A stretch of DNA of 7,402 nucleotides from Deltaproteobacteria bacterium (GTDB lineage Bacteria; Desulfobacterota; Desulfobulbia; Desulfobulbales; BM004): positions 60,547 through 67,948 of the forward strand of contig CP070776.1 in NCBI GenBank assembly GCA_020346205.1. The letters are read 5' to 3'. The stretch's first letter is position 1. Each line of letters begins with the position of its first letter. Below are positions 1 to 6,242 of the stretch, piece by piece. The position numbers and the translations under genes are program-made. Below the pieces are notes generated by a model. That model had not been told where the DNA came from, did not search any database, and saw nothing but the letters and a program-made list of their open reading frames with translations.

Positions 1-93
1 GACGGCAGGATAGTTAAAAGGGATGAGTACGAGACCCTGGTGCTTTCCGAAGGAAATGTCCTGGAGTTGATCCGTTTTGTCGGAGGGGGATGA
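1..93 (+). CDS. thiS: ThiS sulfur-carrier protein, C-terminal fragment (5' end outside window)
   Basis: The first 93 bases read as an open frame of 30 codons plus TGA, ending in the residues RFVGGG. A short beta-grasp protein ending in Gly-Gly directly before thiG is the standard picture of ThiS. Its C-terminal glycine is adenylated and then converted to a thiocarboxylate that donates sulfur to the thiazole ring of thiamin. The visible part, with the segment [20 protein letters not shown], fits the last third of ThiS. Most of the gene lies left of the window, so its start and length are unknown. The call rests on the Gly-Gly tail and on the thiG/thiH neighbours. The stop codon overlaps the thiG ribosome-binding region, which suggests translational coupling. 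The extra third glycine is unremarkable. Confidence 0.85.
   Translation, partial: DGRIVKRDEYETLVLSEGNVLELIRFVGGG
82..89 (+). promoter_or_regulatory. Ribosome-binding site that fixes the thiG start at GTG 95
   Basis: The sequence GGAGGGGG sits inside the last codons of thiS and ends 5 nt before GTG 95. A longer reading from TTG 77 is possible, but it would lie upstream of this site and add six residues that do not look like ThiG. The GTG start gives 256 residues beginning MLKIADRTF, the usual beginning of the family. Confidence 0.75.
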
Positions 94-94
94 G

Positions 95-865
95 GTGCTG
101 AAAATTGCTGACAGAACTTTCCGGTCACGTCTCTTTCTTGGAACAGGAAAATTTGATTCTGCTGAAACCCTGAAACAAACCATCGAGACTTCAGGCAGCG
201 AAATGATCACAGTTGCCTTGCGGCGTGTAGACCTGAACGATCCGGCAGATGATATTATGAATGTGCTGGACAGGGAAAAATATATTTTCCTACCAAACAC
301 ATCCGGTGCCAGGGACGCCAAGGAGGCGGTTCGTCTGGCAAAACTTGCCCGTGCAGCAGGAAGCGGTGACTGGCTGAAATTGGAAGTAACCCCTGATCCG
401 CGAACCCTTCTGCCGGATCCGATTGAAACACTTATCGCTACTGAAGAACTGGTAAAGGAAGGCTTTATTGTCCTGCCATACATTAATGCAGATCCTATTC
501 TGGCACTACGGCTGCAGGATGCTGGCGCTGCAGCCGTCATGCCGCTTGGTGCTCCCATTGGTACGAATTTGGGCCTCATTACAAAATTTCAGGTGGAGAT
601 TATAATCGACCAAGCCCGTGTGCCTGTCGTAGTTGATGCGGGACTCGGAGCGCCTTCTGATGCTGCTTTAGCCATGGAGATCGGTGCTGATGCTGTCCTG
701 GTCAATACGGCCATCTCGGTTGCCGGTGATCCTGTAAAGATGGCTGCTGCATTTGCTCAGGCCGTTGAAGCAGGACGTTCAGCATATGAAGCTGGCCTGG
801 GCAAAAAAAGCCCTGATGCCTCAGCCTCCTCGCCTCTTACCGGACTGGATTTTATAAAGTCTTGA
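95..865 (+). CDS. thiG: Thiazole synthase ThiG
   Basis: ThiG is the cytoplasmic TIM-barrel enzyme that builds the thiazole phosphate of thiamin from 1-deoxy-D-xylulose 5-phosphate, dehydroglycine and the ThiS thiocarboxylate. With the GTG start at 95 the protein has 256 residues, the usual length. It opens with the typical [12 protein letters not shown] stretch (residues 9-20). The Schiff-base lysine is expected at K95 in [10 protein letters not shown]. The later barrel motifs [10 protein letters not shown] and [12 protein letters not shown], followed by [12 protein letters not shown], match the family's phosphate-binding region. It starts one base after the thiS stop and ends 4 nt before thiH, so it is clearly in an operon. 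It looks intact. The operon promoter and any TPP riboswitch would lie left of the window. Confidence 0.97.
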   Translation: MLKIADRTFRSRLFLGTGKFDSAETLKQTIETSGSEMITVALRRVDLNDPADDIMNVLDREKYIFLPNTSGARDAKEAVRLAKLARAAGSGDWLKLEVTPDPRTLLPDPIETLIATEELVKEGFIVLPYINADPILALRLQDAGAAAVMPLGAPIGTNLGLITKFQVEIIIDQARVPVVVDAGLGAPSDAALAMEIGADAVLVNTAISVAGDPVKMAAAFAQAVEAGRSAYEAGLGKKSPDASASSPLTGLDFIKS

Positions 866-869
866 TACA

Positions 870-1970
870 ATGTTTAAAATACCCCCCTTCTCAGACCTGG
901 TGAACCAGGTAAATTCCTCCAGTGCTGATGCTGTAAAGCGCAGTTTGCGTGCAGATCACCTGAATGCAAATGACTTGGCGTCCCTGCTCTCACCTGCAGC
1001 TGACCAGTATCTGGAGGACATGGCCAAGCGCTCGGCAGATGTAACTGCTCTGCGTTTCGGTAAAACAACGCAGATATATGCTCCGCTATATGTTTCCAGC
1101 TTCTGTACCAACCGCTGCAGTTACTGCGGTTTTTCTGCTGACAATAAAATAGAGCGCCGTATTCTCACCCTTGATGAAGCAGAGGCAGAAGCCATGCTGC
1201 TGCACCAACGGGGTTTTAACCATATCCTCCTGGTTTCAGGGGAAGCCCCGGCAAAACTCGGAGTAGATTACCTGGAAAAACTTGCACTGCTCTTGCGTGA
1301 TCGTTTCGCAGCAATATCCATTGAAGTGCAACCGCTTTCCTCAGAAGAGTATGCCAGGCTTTTCACTGCAGGAATCACCTCAGTTGCAATCTACCAGGAG
1401 ACTTATGATCGAAAAGTCTATGATAAGGTGCATCTTTCTGGTCAAAAATGCGATTTTGACTACAGGCTCGACACGCCTGCCCGTGCTGCCGCCGGAGGTA
1501 TGCGTGAAGTAGGTATAGGCACCCTGCTGGGACTTTCAGATTGGCGTGCCGAAGGTCTAGCTCTGGGGTTACATCTGGCCTGGTTACGCAAAAACTACTG
1601 GCGCACAGCCCTTACAGTATCATTTCCACGCTTGCGACCAGCAGCAGGTGAGTTCCAGCCACTCTACCAGGTTACGGAAAGAGACTTAAGCCATTTAATT
1701 TTTGCCCTGCGTCTTTTTGATCCTGACGTAGGAATCATACTTTCCACCCGCGAGGAGGCTCGTTACCGTAACGGCATGATAGGACTTGGCCCCACCCGCT
1801 ATTCTGCTGGCTCCTGTACCGCACCGGGAGGTTATTCAAACCCTGAAGTTTCCGGTGAACAGTTTGCCATTGGCGACCACCGCAACATTAACGAGGTCTG
1901 CGCCGCTATCAAGCAGAAAGGCTTTGATCCGGTGCGCAAGGATTGGGATGCAGGATTCCAGTTACAATAA
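870..1970 (+). CDS. thiH: 2-iminoacetate (dehydroglycine) synthase ThiH, radical SAM
   Basis: ThiH cleaves tyrosine with S-adenosylmethionine and a [4Fe-4S] cluster, giving p-cresol and dehydroglycine, which ThiG uses for the thiazole ring. The protein has 366 residues, close to the usual length of about 370. The cluster motif CTNRCSYC has cysteines at residues 79, 83 and 86 (CX3CX2C). Other family features are LLVSGEAP near residue 120, VSFPRLRPAAG near residue 250, and AGSCTAPGGYS near the C-terminus. Only 4 nt separate it from thiG. Its own ribosome-binding site is weak (AAAG at 856-859), so coupling to thiG translation is likely. Using ThiH rather than the oxygen-dependent glycine oxidase ThiO points to anaerobic or facultative life. 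No thiF or thiE follows; tag does, so thiH is the last thi gene on this side. Confidence 0.96.
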   Translation: MFKIPPFSDLVNQVNSSSADAVKRSLRADHLNANDLASLLSPAADQYLEDMAKRSADVTALRFGKTTQIYAPLYVSSFCTNRCSYCGFSADNKIERRILTLDEAEAEAMLLHQRGFNHILLVSGEAPAKLGVDYLEKLALLLRDRFAAISIEVQPLSSEEYARLFTAGITSVAIYQETYDRKVYDKVHLSGQKCDFDYRLDTPARAAAGGMREVGIGTLLGLSDWRAEGLALGLHLAWLRKNYWRTALTVSFPRLRPAAGEFQPLYQVTERDLSHLIFALRLFDPDVGIILSTREEARYRNGMIGLGPTRYSAGSCTAPGGYSNPEVSGEQFAIGDHRNINEVCAAIKQKGFDPVRKDWDAGFQLQ

Positions 1971-2022
1971 CTCATTTCACAATTTCCTCGTTTCCCAACT
2001 ACGACATTCTGTCCAATTGACA

Positions 2023-2042
2023 TTTTTTACCACTGTAAAAAA
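2023..2042. repeat. AT-rich 8-bp inverted repeat just upstream of tag
   Basis: TTTTTTAC, a 4-nt CACT spacer and GTAAAAAA form a perfect 8-bp inverted repeat ending 9 nt before the tag ATG. It partly follows a TTGACA hexamer at 2017-2022. It could be an operator, a weak transcript hairpin that limits read-through from thiH, or chance in AT-rich DNA. The 81-nt thiH-tag gap holds no GC-rich terminator, so read-through from thi into tag is possible. Confidence 0.35.
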
Positions 2043-2051
2043 AGTGATCAT

Positions 2052-2627
2052 ATGACTCATAAGAAAAGATGTGACTGGCTCACTGAGGATACGACATATA
2101 TTGCCTACCATGATACTGAATGGGGTGTGCCGGTGCATGACGAAAGAAAGCTCTTTGAAATGCTAATCCTGGAGGGATCTCAGGCAGGTTTAAGCTGGCT
2201 GACCGTTCTTAAGAGACGGGAGACATACAGAGCTGCATATGACGGATTTGATCCCAACAAAATTGCGCAATGGGATCATAATAAAATTGAAAACCTGCTG
2301 CAGGACCCAGGCATCATACGCAACAGGCTCAAGGTTGAGGCAGCCAGAACCAATGCACAAGCCTTTATAAAGGTAGTTAGAGAATTTGGCAGCTTCGATT
2401 CTTTCATCTGGTCGTTTGTTAACAACAGTCCCATTCATAACTCCTGGAAGAAAATGAAAGAAATTCCTGCTACTACCACCGAATCTGATAAAATGAGCAA
2501 AGCGCTGAAAAAAAGGGGCTTCAAATTTGTGGGTTCAACCATCTGCTACGCCTTTATGCAGGCGGTCGGTATGGTCAACGATCACACCATAGACTGCTTC
2601 AGATATAAAGATCTTGTTAAATCGTAA
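2052..2627 (+). CDS. tag: DNA-3-methyladenine glycosylase I
   Basis: Tag is a monofunctional base-excision repair enzyme of the helix-hairpin-helix superfamily that removes 3-methyladenine from alkylated DNA. The product has 191 residues, close to the E. coli enzyme at 187. The four zinc ligands of the family are present: C7 (in RCDW), H20 (in AYHDTEWG), H178 and C182 (in NDHTIDC). The active-site glutamate is E41 in LEGSQAGLSW, with base-stacking W49 in the same segment. The conserved SKALKKRGFKFVGSTICYAFMQAVG block lies at about residues 149-173. The start is ATG 2052, with only a weak AAGTG-type ribosome-binding site. Its neighbours do not suggest a DNA-repair operon; it looks like an independent housekeeping gene. 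No key residue is missing. Confidence 0.97.
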   Translation: MTHKKRCDWLTEDTTYIAYHDTEWGVPVHDERKLFEMLILEGSQAGLSWLTVLKRRETYRAAYDGFDPNKIAQWDHNKIENLLQDPGIIRNRLKVEAARTNAQAFIKVVREFGSFDSFIWSFVNNSPIHNSWKKMKEIPATTTESDKMSKALKKRGFKFVGSTICYAFMQAVGMVNDHTIDCFRYKDLVKS

Positions 2628-2702
2628 ATAATAAATTCACTAACAATCCCGCCTCGCCTTTCCTGTTAATTGAACCAGCCAGTGTTCCCGTACCATAAAT
2701 AG

Positions 2703-2732
2703 TTGGCTGAAAAGCAGGAGCAGTAGTATAAT
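2703..2732 (+). promoter_or_regulatory. Candidate sigma70-type promoter for the heme/HD-GYP gene
   Basis: TTGGCT at 2703-2708 is followed after 18 nt by a perfect TATAAT at 2727-2732. This would start transcription near 2739, leaving a leader of roughly 85 nt before ATG 2826. The 198-nt gap after tag has no other obvious content: no clear T-tailed hairpin and no credible small gene. A weaker pair, TTGAAC 2670-2675 and CATAAA 2694-2699, is also present. The call rests on consensus matching only. Confidence 0.4.
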
Positions 2733-2825
2733 AATAAGATTGATCATCTTTATAGTTCCGCAGTTGATAGAGGCAATAACTCAGGACATTCCTGTTCACA
2801 CTGCTTGTAAGGAAATATCTGTCAA

Positions 2826-4274
2826 ATGGTTCTTTCAAAGATCAGATCATTGGCACCTGACAGACCCCTCCGCTTAAAGTTTGTCCTGCTTCTGGGTACG
2901 GTTGTAACACTCTTTGTGGCTGCCATCTTTTTTTGGATGTTCGAGCAGTCAAAGCAGAGTGCCATGTCACAACTGAACCAGCAGGCCAAGTCCCTTTTAC
3001 AGCAGATTATTATTACCCGCTTATGGATTGCAGACCATGGCGGTTTATTCGTCAAACAACAGCCTGGTGTAGAGGCAAACCCGTTTACGCCCAACACGGA
3101 TATCACCGACCAAGAGGGAAAAATCTACCATTTCCGTAATCCGGCCATGGTCACCCGTGAAATTTCTGCCTATGCTAAAAACGCCGGGCTCTACAGATTT
3201 CGCCTGACAAGCCTCAAATTGAGAAACCCCTACAATGCCCCTTTGCCCTTTGAAAAAAATGCCCTCCAATATTTTGAGGACAGGGGTTTTGAGACAACCA
3301 GGGAAGGCAGATCCCATGAGATATATGATCAAGGCATCAGGGCATTTGTCCGTATTGTTCCACTTTTAGTAGAAGAGTCCTGCCTGCAATGCCATGCGGA
3401 CCAAGGCTATAAGGTTGGAGATGTAAGAGGCGGATTGAGCGTCTTTATACCCATGACCGAGACTCTCAAAACAATCCAGCGTAACGGCACCAATCTAATT
3501 ATATCAGGAATCGGTTTGATCTGTCTGATACTTGCGGTGATATACTTTCTGCTGCATGACCTCGTCCTCAAACCCGTTGACCACCTTAATCAAGTAGCCA
3601 AGAGGATGATTGACGGCGAGTACAGCGCCAAGGCCAATTTAACCACCGGTGACGAATTTGAGGCATTTGCCCATGCCTTTAACGACATGAATGAGCGCTT
3701 ACAAAACGGTCTCTCCGGTACAATCAGGTCACTAGTGGCCGCGGTTGATGCCAGGGACCCCTATACCAAGGGACATACTGCCAGGGTAGCACACTATTCC
3801 ATGGCCATTGCCAGGGAGTTGGGCATGCCGGAAGAGAAAATTCTTGAGGTTGAGATCGGGGCAATTCTGCACGATATAGGAAAAATTGGCATTGCAGATA
3901 AACTCCTGGGCAAACCCCTTCCCCTGGAAGGCAGTGAAGTGGAACAGATGGAAGATCATGTCAATAAAGGCGCAAAGATAGTCTATGATGCCGATTTTCT
4001 GAAATTTGCCATTCCTGTAATCCTTTACCATCATGAAAGACCTGACGGTAAAGGTTACCCGGTTGGACTCAAAGGTAATGACCTGCCACTGGAAGCCATG
4101 ATAGTCGCTGTAGCTGATACTTTTGATGCCATGACAACAAATCGCCCTTACAGTAAGGCAATGAACCGTGAAGATGCTGTCCGGGAAATTGAAAAACAAG
4201 CCGGCACCCAGTTTGATACAAAGGTGGTCAGGGCCTTCAGAAAGGCTTTTGATAAAAATTTCAAGGAAACTTAA
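2826..4274 (+). CDS. Membrane HD-GYP protein with periplasmic Tll0287-like c-heme sensor and HAMP
   Basis: This 482-residue protein is a predicted sensor that degrades cyclic di-GMP. The order is: short cytoplasmic N-terminus; transmembrane segment at about 17-38; periplasmic domain at about 39-221; second transmembrane segment at about 222-243; HAMP at about 244-297; HD-GYP from about 298 to the end. The periplasmic part fits the Tll0287-like (DUF3365) family: W67/H71 in RLWIADHGG, RLTSLKLRNPYN at 126-137, and a heme c motif CLQCH at 186-190. The HD-GYP core has GHTARVAHY from 316, HDIGK at 349-353, H378, HHE at 402-404, DGKGYP at 407-412 and DTFDA at 431-435. All metal and GYP residues needed for phosphodiesterase activity appear present; one variation is HV instead of the usual HP at 378-379. 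A modest AAGGAA site at 2809-2814 precedes ATG 2826. The ligand (redox state, gas or other) is not visible from sequence. Confidence 0.93.
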   Translation: MVLSKIRSLAPDRPLRLKFVLLLGTVVTLFVAAIFFWMFEQSKQSAMSQLNQQAKSLLQQIIITRLWIADHGGLFVKQQPGVEANPFTPNTDITDQEGKIYHFRNPAMVTREISAYAKNAGLYRFRLTSLKLRNPYNAPLPFEKNALQYFEDRGFETTREGRSHEIYDQGIRAFVRIVPLLVEESCLQCHADQGYKVGDVRGGLSVFIPMTETLKTIQRNGTNLIISGIGLICLILAVIYFLLHDLVLKPVDHLNQVAKRMIDGEYSAKANLTTGDEFEAFAHAFNDMNERLQNGLSGTIRSLVAAVDARDPYTKGHTARVAHYSMAIARELGMPEEKILEVEIGAILHDIGKIGIADKLLGKPLPLEGSEVEQMEDHVNKGAKIVYDADFLKFAIPVILYHHERPDGKGYPVGLKGNDLPLEAMIVAVADTFDAMTTNRPYSKAMNREDAVREIEKQAGTQFDTKVVRAFRKAFDKNFKET

Positions 4275-4275
4275 A

Positions 4276-4325
4276 AGAACAATCGTGCCCCTAATTTTGC
4301 AACTATAATACTGGGCAATAGTTCT
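4276..4325. repeat. Imperfect long inverted repeat between the HD-GYP gene and the next gene
   Basis: AGAACAATCGTGCCC (4276-4290) and GGGCAATAGTTCT (4313-4325) are imperfect inverted copies: AGAAC, AT and GCCC pair, with one mismatch and a small bulge. The 22-nt loop contains TATAAT at 4304-4309. No T-tract follows, so it is not a standard intrinsic terminator. It may be a weak mRNA structure or a regulatory palindrome around a -10-like box for the gene at 4342; no good -35 is seen. It fills most of the 67-nt gap. Confidence 0.35.
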
Positions 4326-4341
4326 AATAAAGGTTATTGGT

Positions 4342-5103
4342 GTGAAAAATTCTGACCCGCTCACAGTTGTTGATAAAATTATCAAAGTGCATGGTGGTGC
4401 GGACAGATGGATCAGTCTAGAAGCAATTGAAGCAAACATATCGGTTTGGGGGCTGCTATTCACCATTAAGCAGCGCCAACTTTTAAAACGGGTTCGAGTC
4501 CGTGCCTCAACTCGCGAACCACGGTTCTCATTTCTTGACTTTCCACAGCCTGAACAAAGAGCTGAACTCATAGGTGTTGATGAGGTCCGCATCACAGACA
4601 GCAAAGGCAAAGTCCTAGCCAGGCGTGAACAACCCCGCTTGGCATTCAAAGGCCTAAGACGCCTTCTTTACTGGGATGACTTGGATTTCACTTATTTTGG
4701 CGGCTATGCCACCTGGAACTACATGGTTACTCCGTTCCTTTTTCATCGTGCCGGTTTTACCTTTGAAACAGCTGACCCCTTGCCTGGAATGCCCTCTTCC
4801 TGGACGTGTCTTCAGGTCAATTTTCCGAATGATATCCCGGCACACTGCAGAAAACAGGTTTATTACTTTGACGAGCACCTTCTTTTGCGCCGCCATGACT
4901 ACACTGCTGAAGTGGTGGGTGGTTGGGCGCATGCCGCACACCTCTGTAAGGGTTATAGGGATTTCGAAGGCCTCAAAGTCCCAACAAGCAGGCGGGTCCT
5001 GCCTCTTTTTTTGGGCAATAAGCTTCTACCAGGACCGACCTTGGTTGCAATAGAGATCCATGACATTCAACCAATATACGTTCAGGCCGAATCAACCCTC
5101 TGA
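4342..5103 (+). CDS. Conserved protein of unknown function (HGG-x2-RW family)
   Basis: This 253-residue protein is not assigned a function here. It resembles a widespread family of uncharacterised bacterial proteins that begin with a helix and an HGG-x2-RW motif (residues 17-23: HGGADRW). They continue with antiparallel beta strands carrying WDDLDFTYFGGYATWNY (111-127), a YYFDEHLLLRRHDY stretch (174-187) and P-T-x-R-R (214-218). The alternating strand pattern suggests a beta-rich fold loosely like LolA/lipoprotein-sorting proteins, but that is inference. There is no signal peptide, lipobox or transmembrane segment, so a cytoplasmic location is most likely. The GTG start at 4342 is supported by AAAGG at 4329-4333, 8 nt upstream. 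It lies 67 nt after the HD-GYP gene in the same direction, so co-transcription is possible but unproven. An AT-rich gap and hairpin follow. Confidence 0.8.
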   Translation: MKNSDPLTVVDKIIKVHGGADRWISLEAIEANISVWGLLFTIKQRQLLKRVRVRASTREPRFSFLDFPQPEQRAELIGVDEVRITDSKGKVLARREQPRLAFKGLRRLLYWDDLDFTYFGGYATWNYMVTPFLFHRAGFTFETADPLPGMPSSWTCLQVNFPNDIPAHCRKQVYYFDEHLLLRRHDYTAEVVGGWAHAAHLCKGYRDFEGLKVPTSRRVLPLFLGNKLLPGPTLVAIEIHDIQPIYVQAESTL

Positions 5104-5131
5104 ATCAGATAAGAAATTAAATATTATTAAA

Positions 5132-5157
5132 AGTGCATTTTCTCAGGAAAATGCATT
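5132..5157 (+). terminator. Possible terminator hairpin after the 4342 gene
   Basis: TGCATTTTC, loop TCAG and GAAAATGCA form a perfect 9-bp stem, extended by an A-T pair and a G-T wobble. It lies about 30 nt after the stop codon of the preceding gene. The stem is AT-rich, and the downstream sequence TTGTTAG is only a poor T-tract, so termination efficiency is doubtful. On the opposite strand the stem is followed by a T-rich run, but no leftward gene is seen there. Confidence 0.4.
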
Positions 5158-5233
5158 GTTAGACCCCTAAAAATGATTTAGAGATAGACATACTTTTTTT
5201 GAGATAAAAAAGATATGGGTGATGCGTACGATA

Positions 5234-5249
5234 TTATCAATTTATCAAT
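5234..5249 (+). repeat. Perfect tandem repeat TTATCAAT x2 upstream of the solute-binding protein gene
   Basis: Two adjacent copies of TTATCAAT occur 33 nt before the start codon at 5282, in AT-rich DNA. Two half-sites in tandem could bind a regulator, or the duplication may be replication slippage. The 178-nt spacer also holds CTTTTTT/AAAAAAG inverted arms (5193-5212). I could not find a convincing -35/-10 pair that leaves the ribosome-binding site intact. Confidence 0.4.
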
Positions 5250-5281
5250 ACCATTTTACAATTTAAAAGGAGAAAGACGAA

Positions 5282-6133
5282 ATGAGAGGAATACTGACAA
5301 CCATTTTAATGCTCATGTTTTTAACTACTCCAGTATCGGCCCACGAAATAGCTGATACACTTACGCAGGTCAAAAAATCCGGAAAAATCAGAATAGGTTA
5401 TCGAAAATCTTTGCCACCCATGTCTGCACTGAACAAAGACGGTATCCCCGAAGGGTACTCCATTGACCTCTGTCAACTCATAGCAGATGATGTGGAGAAA
5501 AAAATCGGCAAGGACATCAAGATTGAGTATGTGCCGGTGACTTCTGCAGATAGATTCCAGGCATTGTCTGACAACAGGATTGATATACTCTGCGGTGCAA
5601 CAACCAAAACACTATCCCGGGGTGAACTTGTAGATTTTACCCAACTCACTTTTGTTACCGGAGCCTCATTCATGACCTTAAAAAGCACGAACCTCATGAA
5701 TAATTTTGATGGTAAAAAAATCGGAGTTGCAAAAGGCACTACTACCTATACTGCTTTGAAAGAGCTGTTCGATGATCCTGCAATAAATGCTGAAATTGTC
5801 CTGGTAGATTCAGCGGCCGATGGGCTGGCTGCCATGGAAAAAGGAGAAATTGATGCCATATCTGCTGATCAGGTTGTACTTATCGGCATGGCCCTGAAAT
5901 CAGGGAATCCGGCAAACTATTCAATACTGCCAAACATGATATCATATGAACCTTTTGCGCTCGCAGTAAGAAAAAATGATGCAGATTTCCGCCTTGTTGC
6001 AGACAGGACAATTTCTCAGCTTTACAGGTCAAAAAAGATACTGCCGATCTATAATAAATGGTTTGGCCAGTTCTCCAGCCAGATGCCGACAGCATTTGAA
6101 GCTGTGATAATGATCAACGCCACCCCGGAATAA
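5282..6133 (+). CDS. Periplasmic family 3 solute-binding protein, amino-acid type (GltI-like)
   Basis: This 283-residue protein looks like the exported binding component of an ABC importer for a polar amino acid. Residues 1-20 are a signal peptide with cleavage after PVSA. The mature part follows the SBP family 3 (PF00497) pattern: IRIGYRKSLPPMS at 36-48, GIPEGYSIDLCQLIAD at 54-69, DRFQALSDNRIDILCGATT at 90-108, LSRGELVDFT at 111-120, and the second lobe from GKKIGVAKGTTT (144-155). By comparison with glutamine-binding protein, R113 should grip the alpha-carboxylate and D196 (in SADQ) the alpha-amine. The overall resemblance is to glutamate/aspartate-binding GltI, but specificity cannot be read. 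AAGGAG at 5267-5272 precedes ATG 5282. No permease or ATPase gene is adjacent, so it is an orphan here. It might serve a transporter elsewhere or act as a sensor partner. Confidence 0.92.
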   Translation: MRGILTTILMLMFLTTPVSAHEIADTLTQVKKSGKIRIGYRKSLPPMSALNKDGIPEGYSIDLCQLIADDVEKKIGKDIKIEYVPVTSADRFQALSDNRIDILCGATTKTLSRGELVDFTQLTFVTGASFMTLKSTNLMNNFDGKKIGVAKGTTTYTALKELFDDPAINAEIVLVDSAADGLAAMEKGEIDAISADQVVLIGMALKSGNPANYSILPNMISYEPFALAVRKNDADFRLVADRTISQLYRSKKILPIYNKWFGQFSSQMPTAFEAVIMINATPE

Positions 6134-6227
6134 ACAATACTGCATTCTAAGCTGACAAGAGCCTATTCGGGTTTCATATGGCACCGGTGAACCTGGTTAT
6201 ATATTTGGCTTATACGTTCAGTTGTTT

Positions 6228-6234
6228 GGAGAAG
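6228..6234 (+). promoter_or_regulatory. Ribosome-binding site that fixes the start at ATG 6243
   Basis: GGAGAAG ends 8 nt before ATG 6243. A longer frame from TTG 6222 would put this site inside the coding region and would add MFGEDGI before a classical MKK signal peptide, so the downstream ATG is preferred. Confidence 0.7.
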
Positions 6235-6242
6235 ATGGAATT

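Noticed and set aside
77..94. TTG start at 77 adding six residues to ThiG
   Set aside because: It lies upstream of the strong GGAGGGGG site and adds non-family residues; GTG 95 gives the standard N-terminus and 256-residue length.
2017..2022. TTGACA as the -35 box of a tag promoter
   Set aside because: It is a perfect -35 match, but no acceptable -10 lies 16-18 nt downstream; that position is a run of A residues close to the start codon.
1786..2055. Rightward 89-codon frame crossing the thiH end
   Set aside because: It is a shifted-frame shadow of thiH extended through the intergenic region, with no ribosome-binding site or motif.
2617..2838. Leftward 73-codon frame filling the tag to HD-GYP gap
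   Set aside because: It starts at TTG, overlaps both flanking genes, has no visible ribosome-binding site, and its product resembles no family I know.
3732..4649. Long leftward open frame of 305 codons
   Set aside because: It runs antiparallel across the HD-GYP domain and the next gene, both of which have strong family motifs in the sense frame; its product is low-complexity Ser/Arg/Thr-rich at the start and shows no recognisable domain.
5234..5262. TTATCA-17-TACAAT as the promoter of the solute-binding gene
   Set aside because: Spacing and hexamers are passable, but the transcript would begin within the ribosome-binding site at 5267-5272, leaving almost no leader.
6182..6189. CACCGGTG palindrome between the two exported-protein genes
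   Set aside because: A lone 8-bp palindrome without conserved flanks, T-tract or promoter context is expected by chance at this scale.
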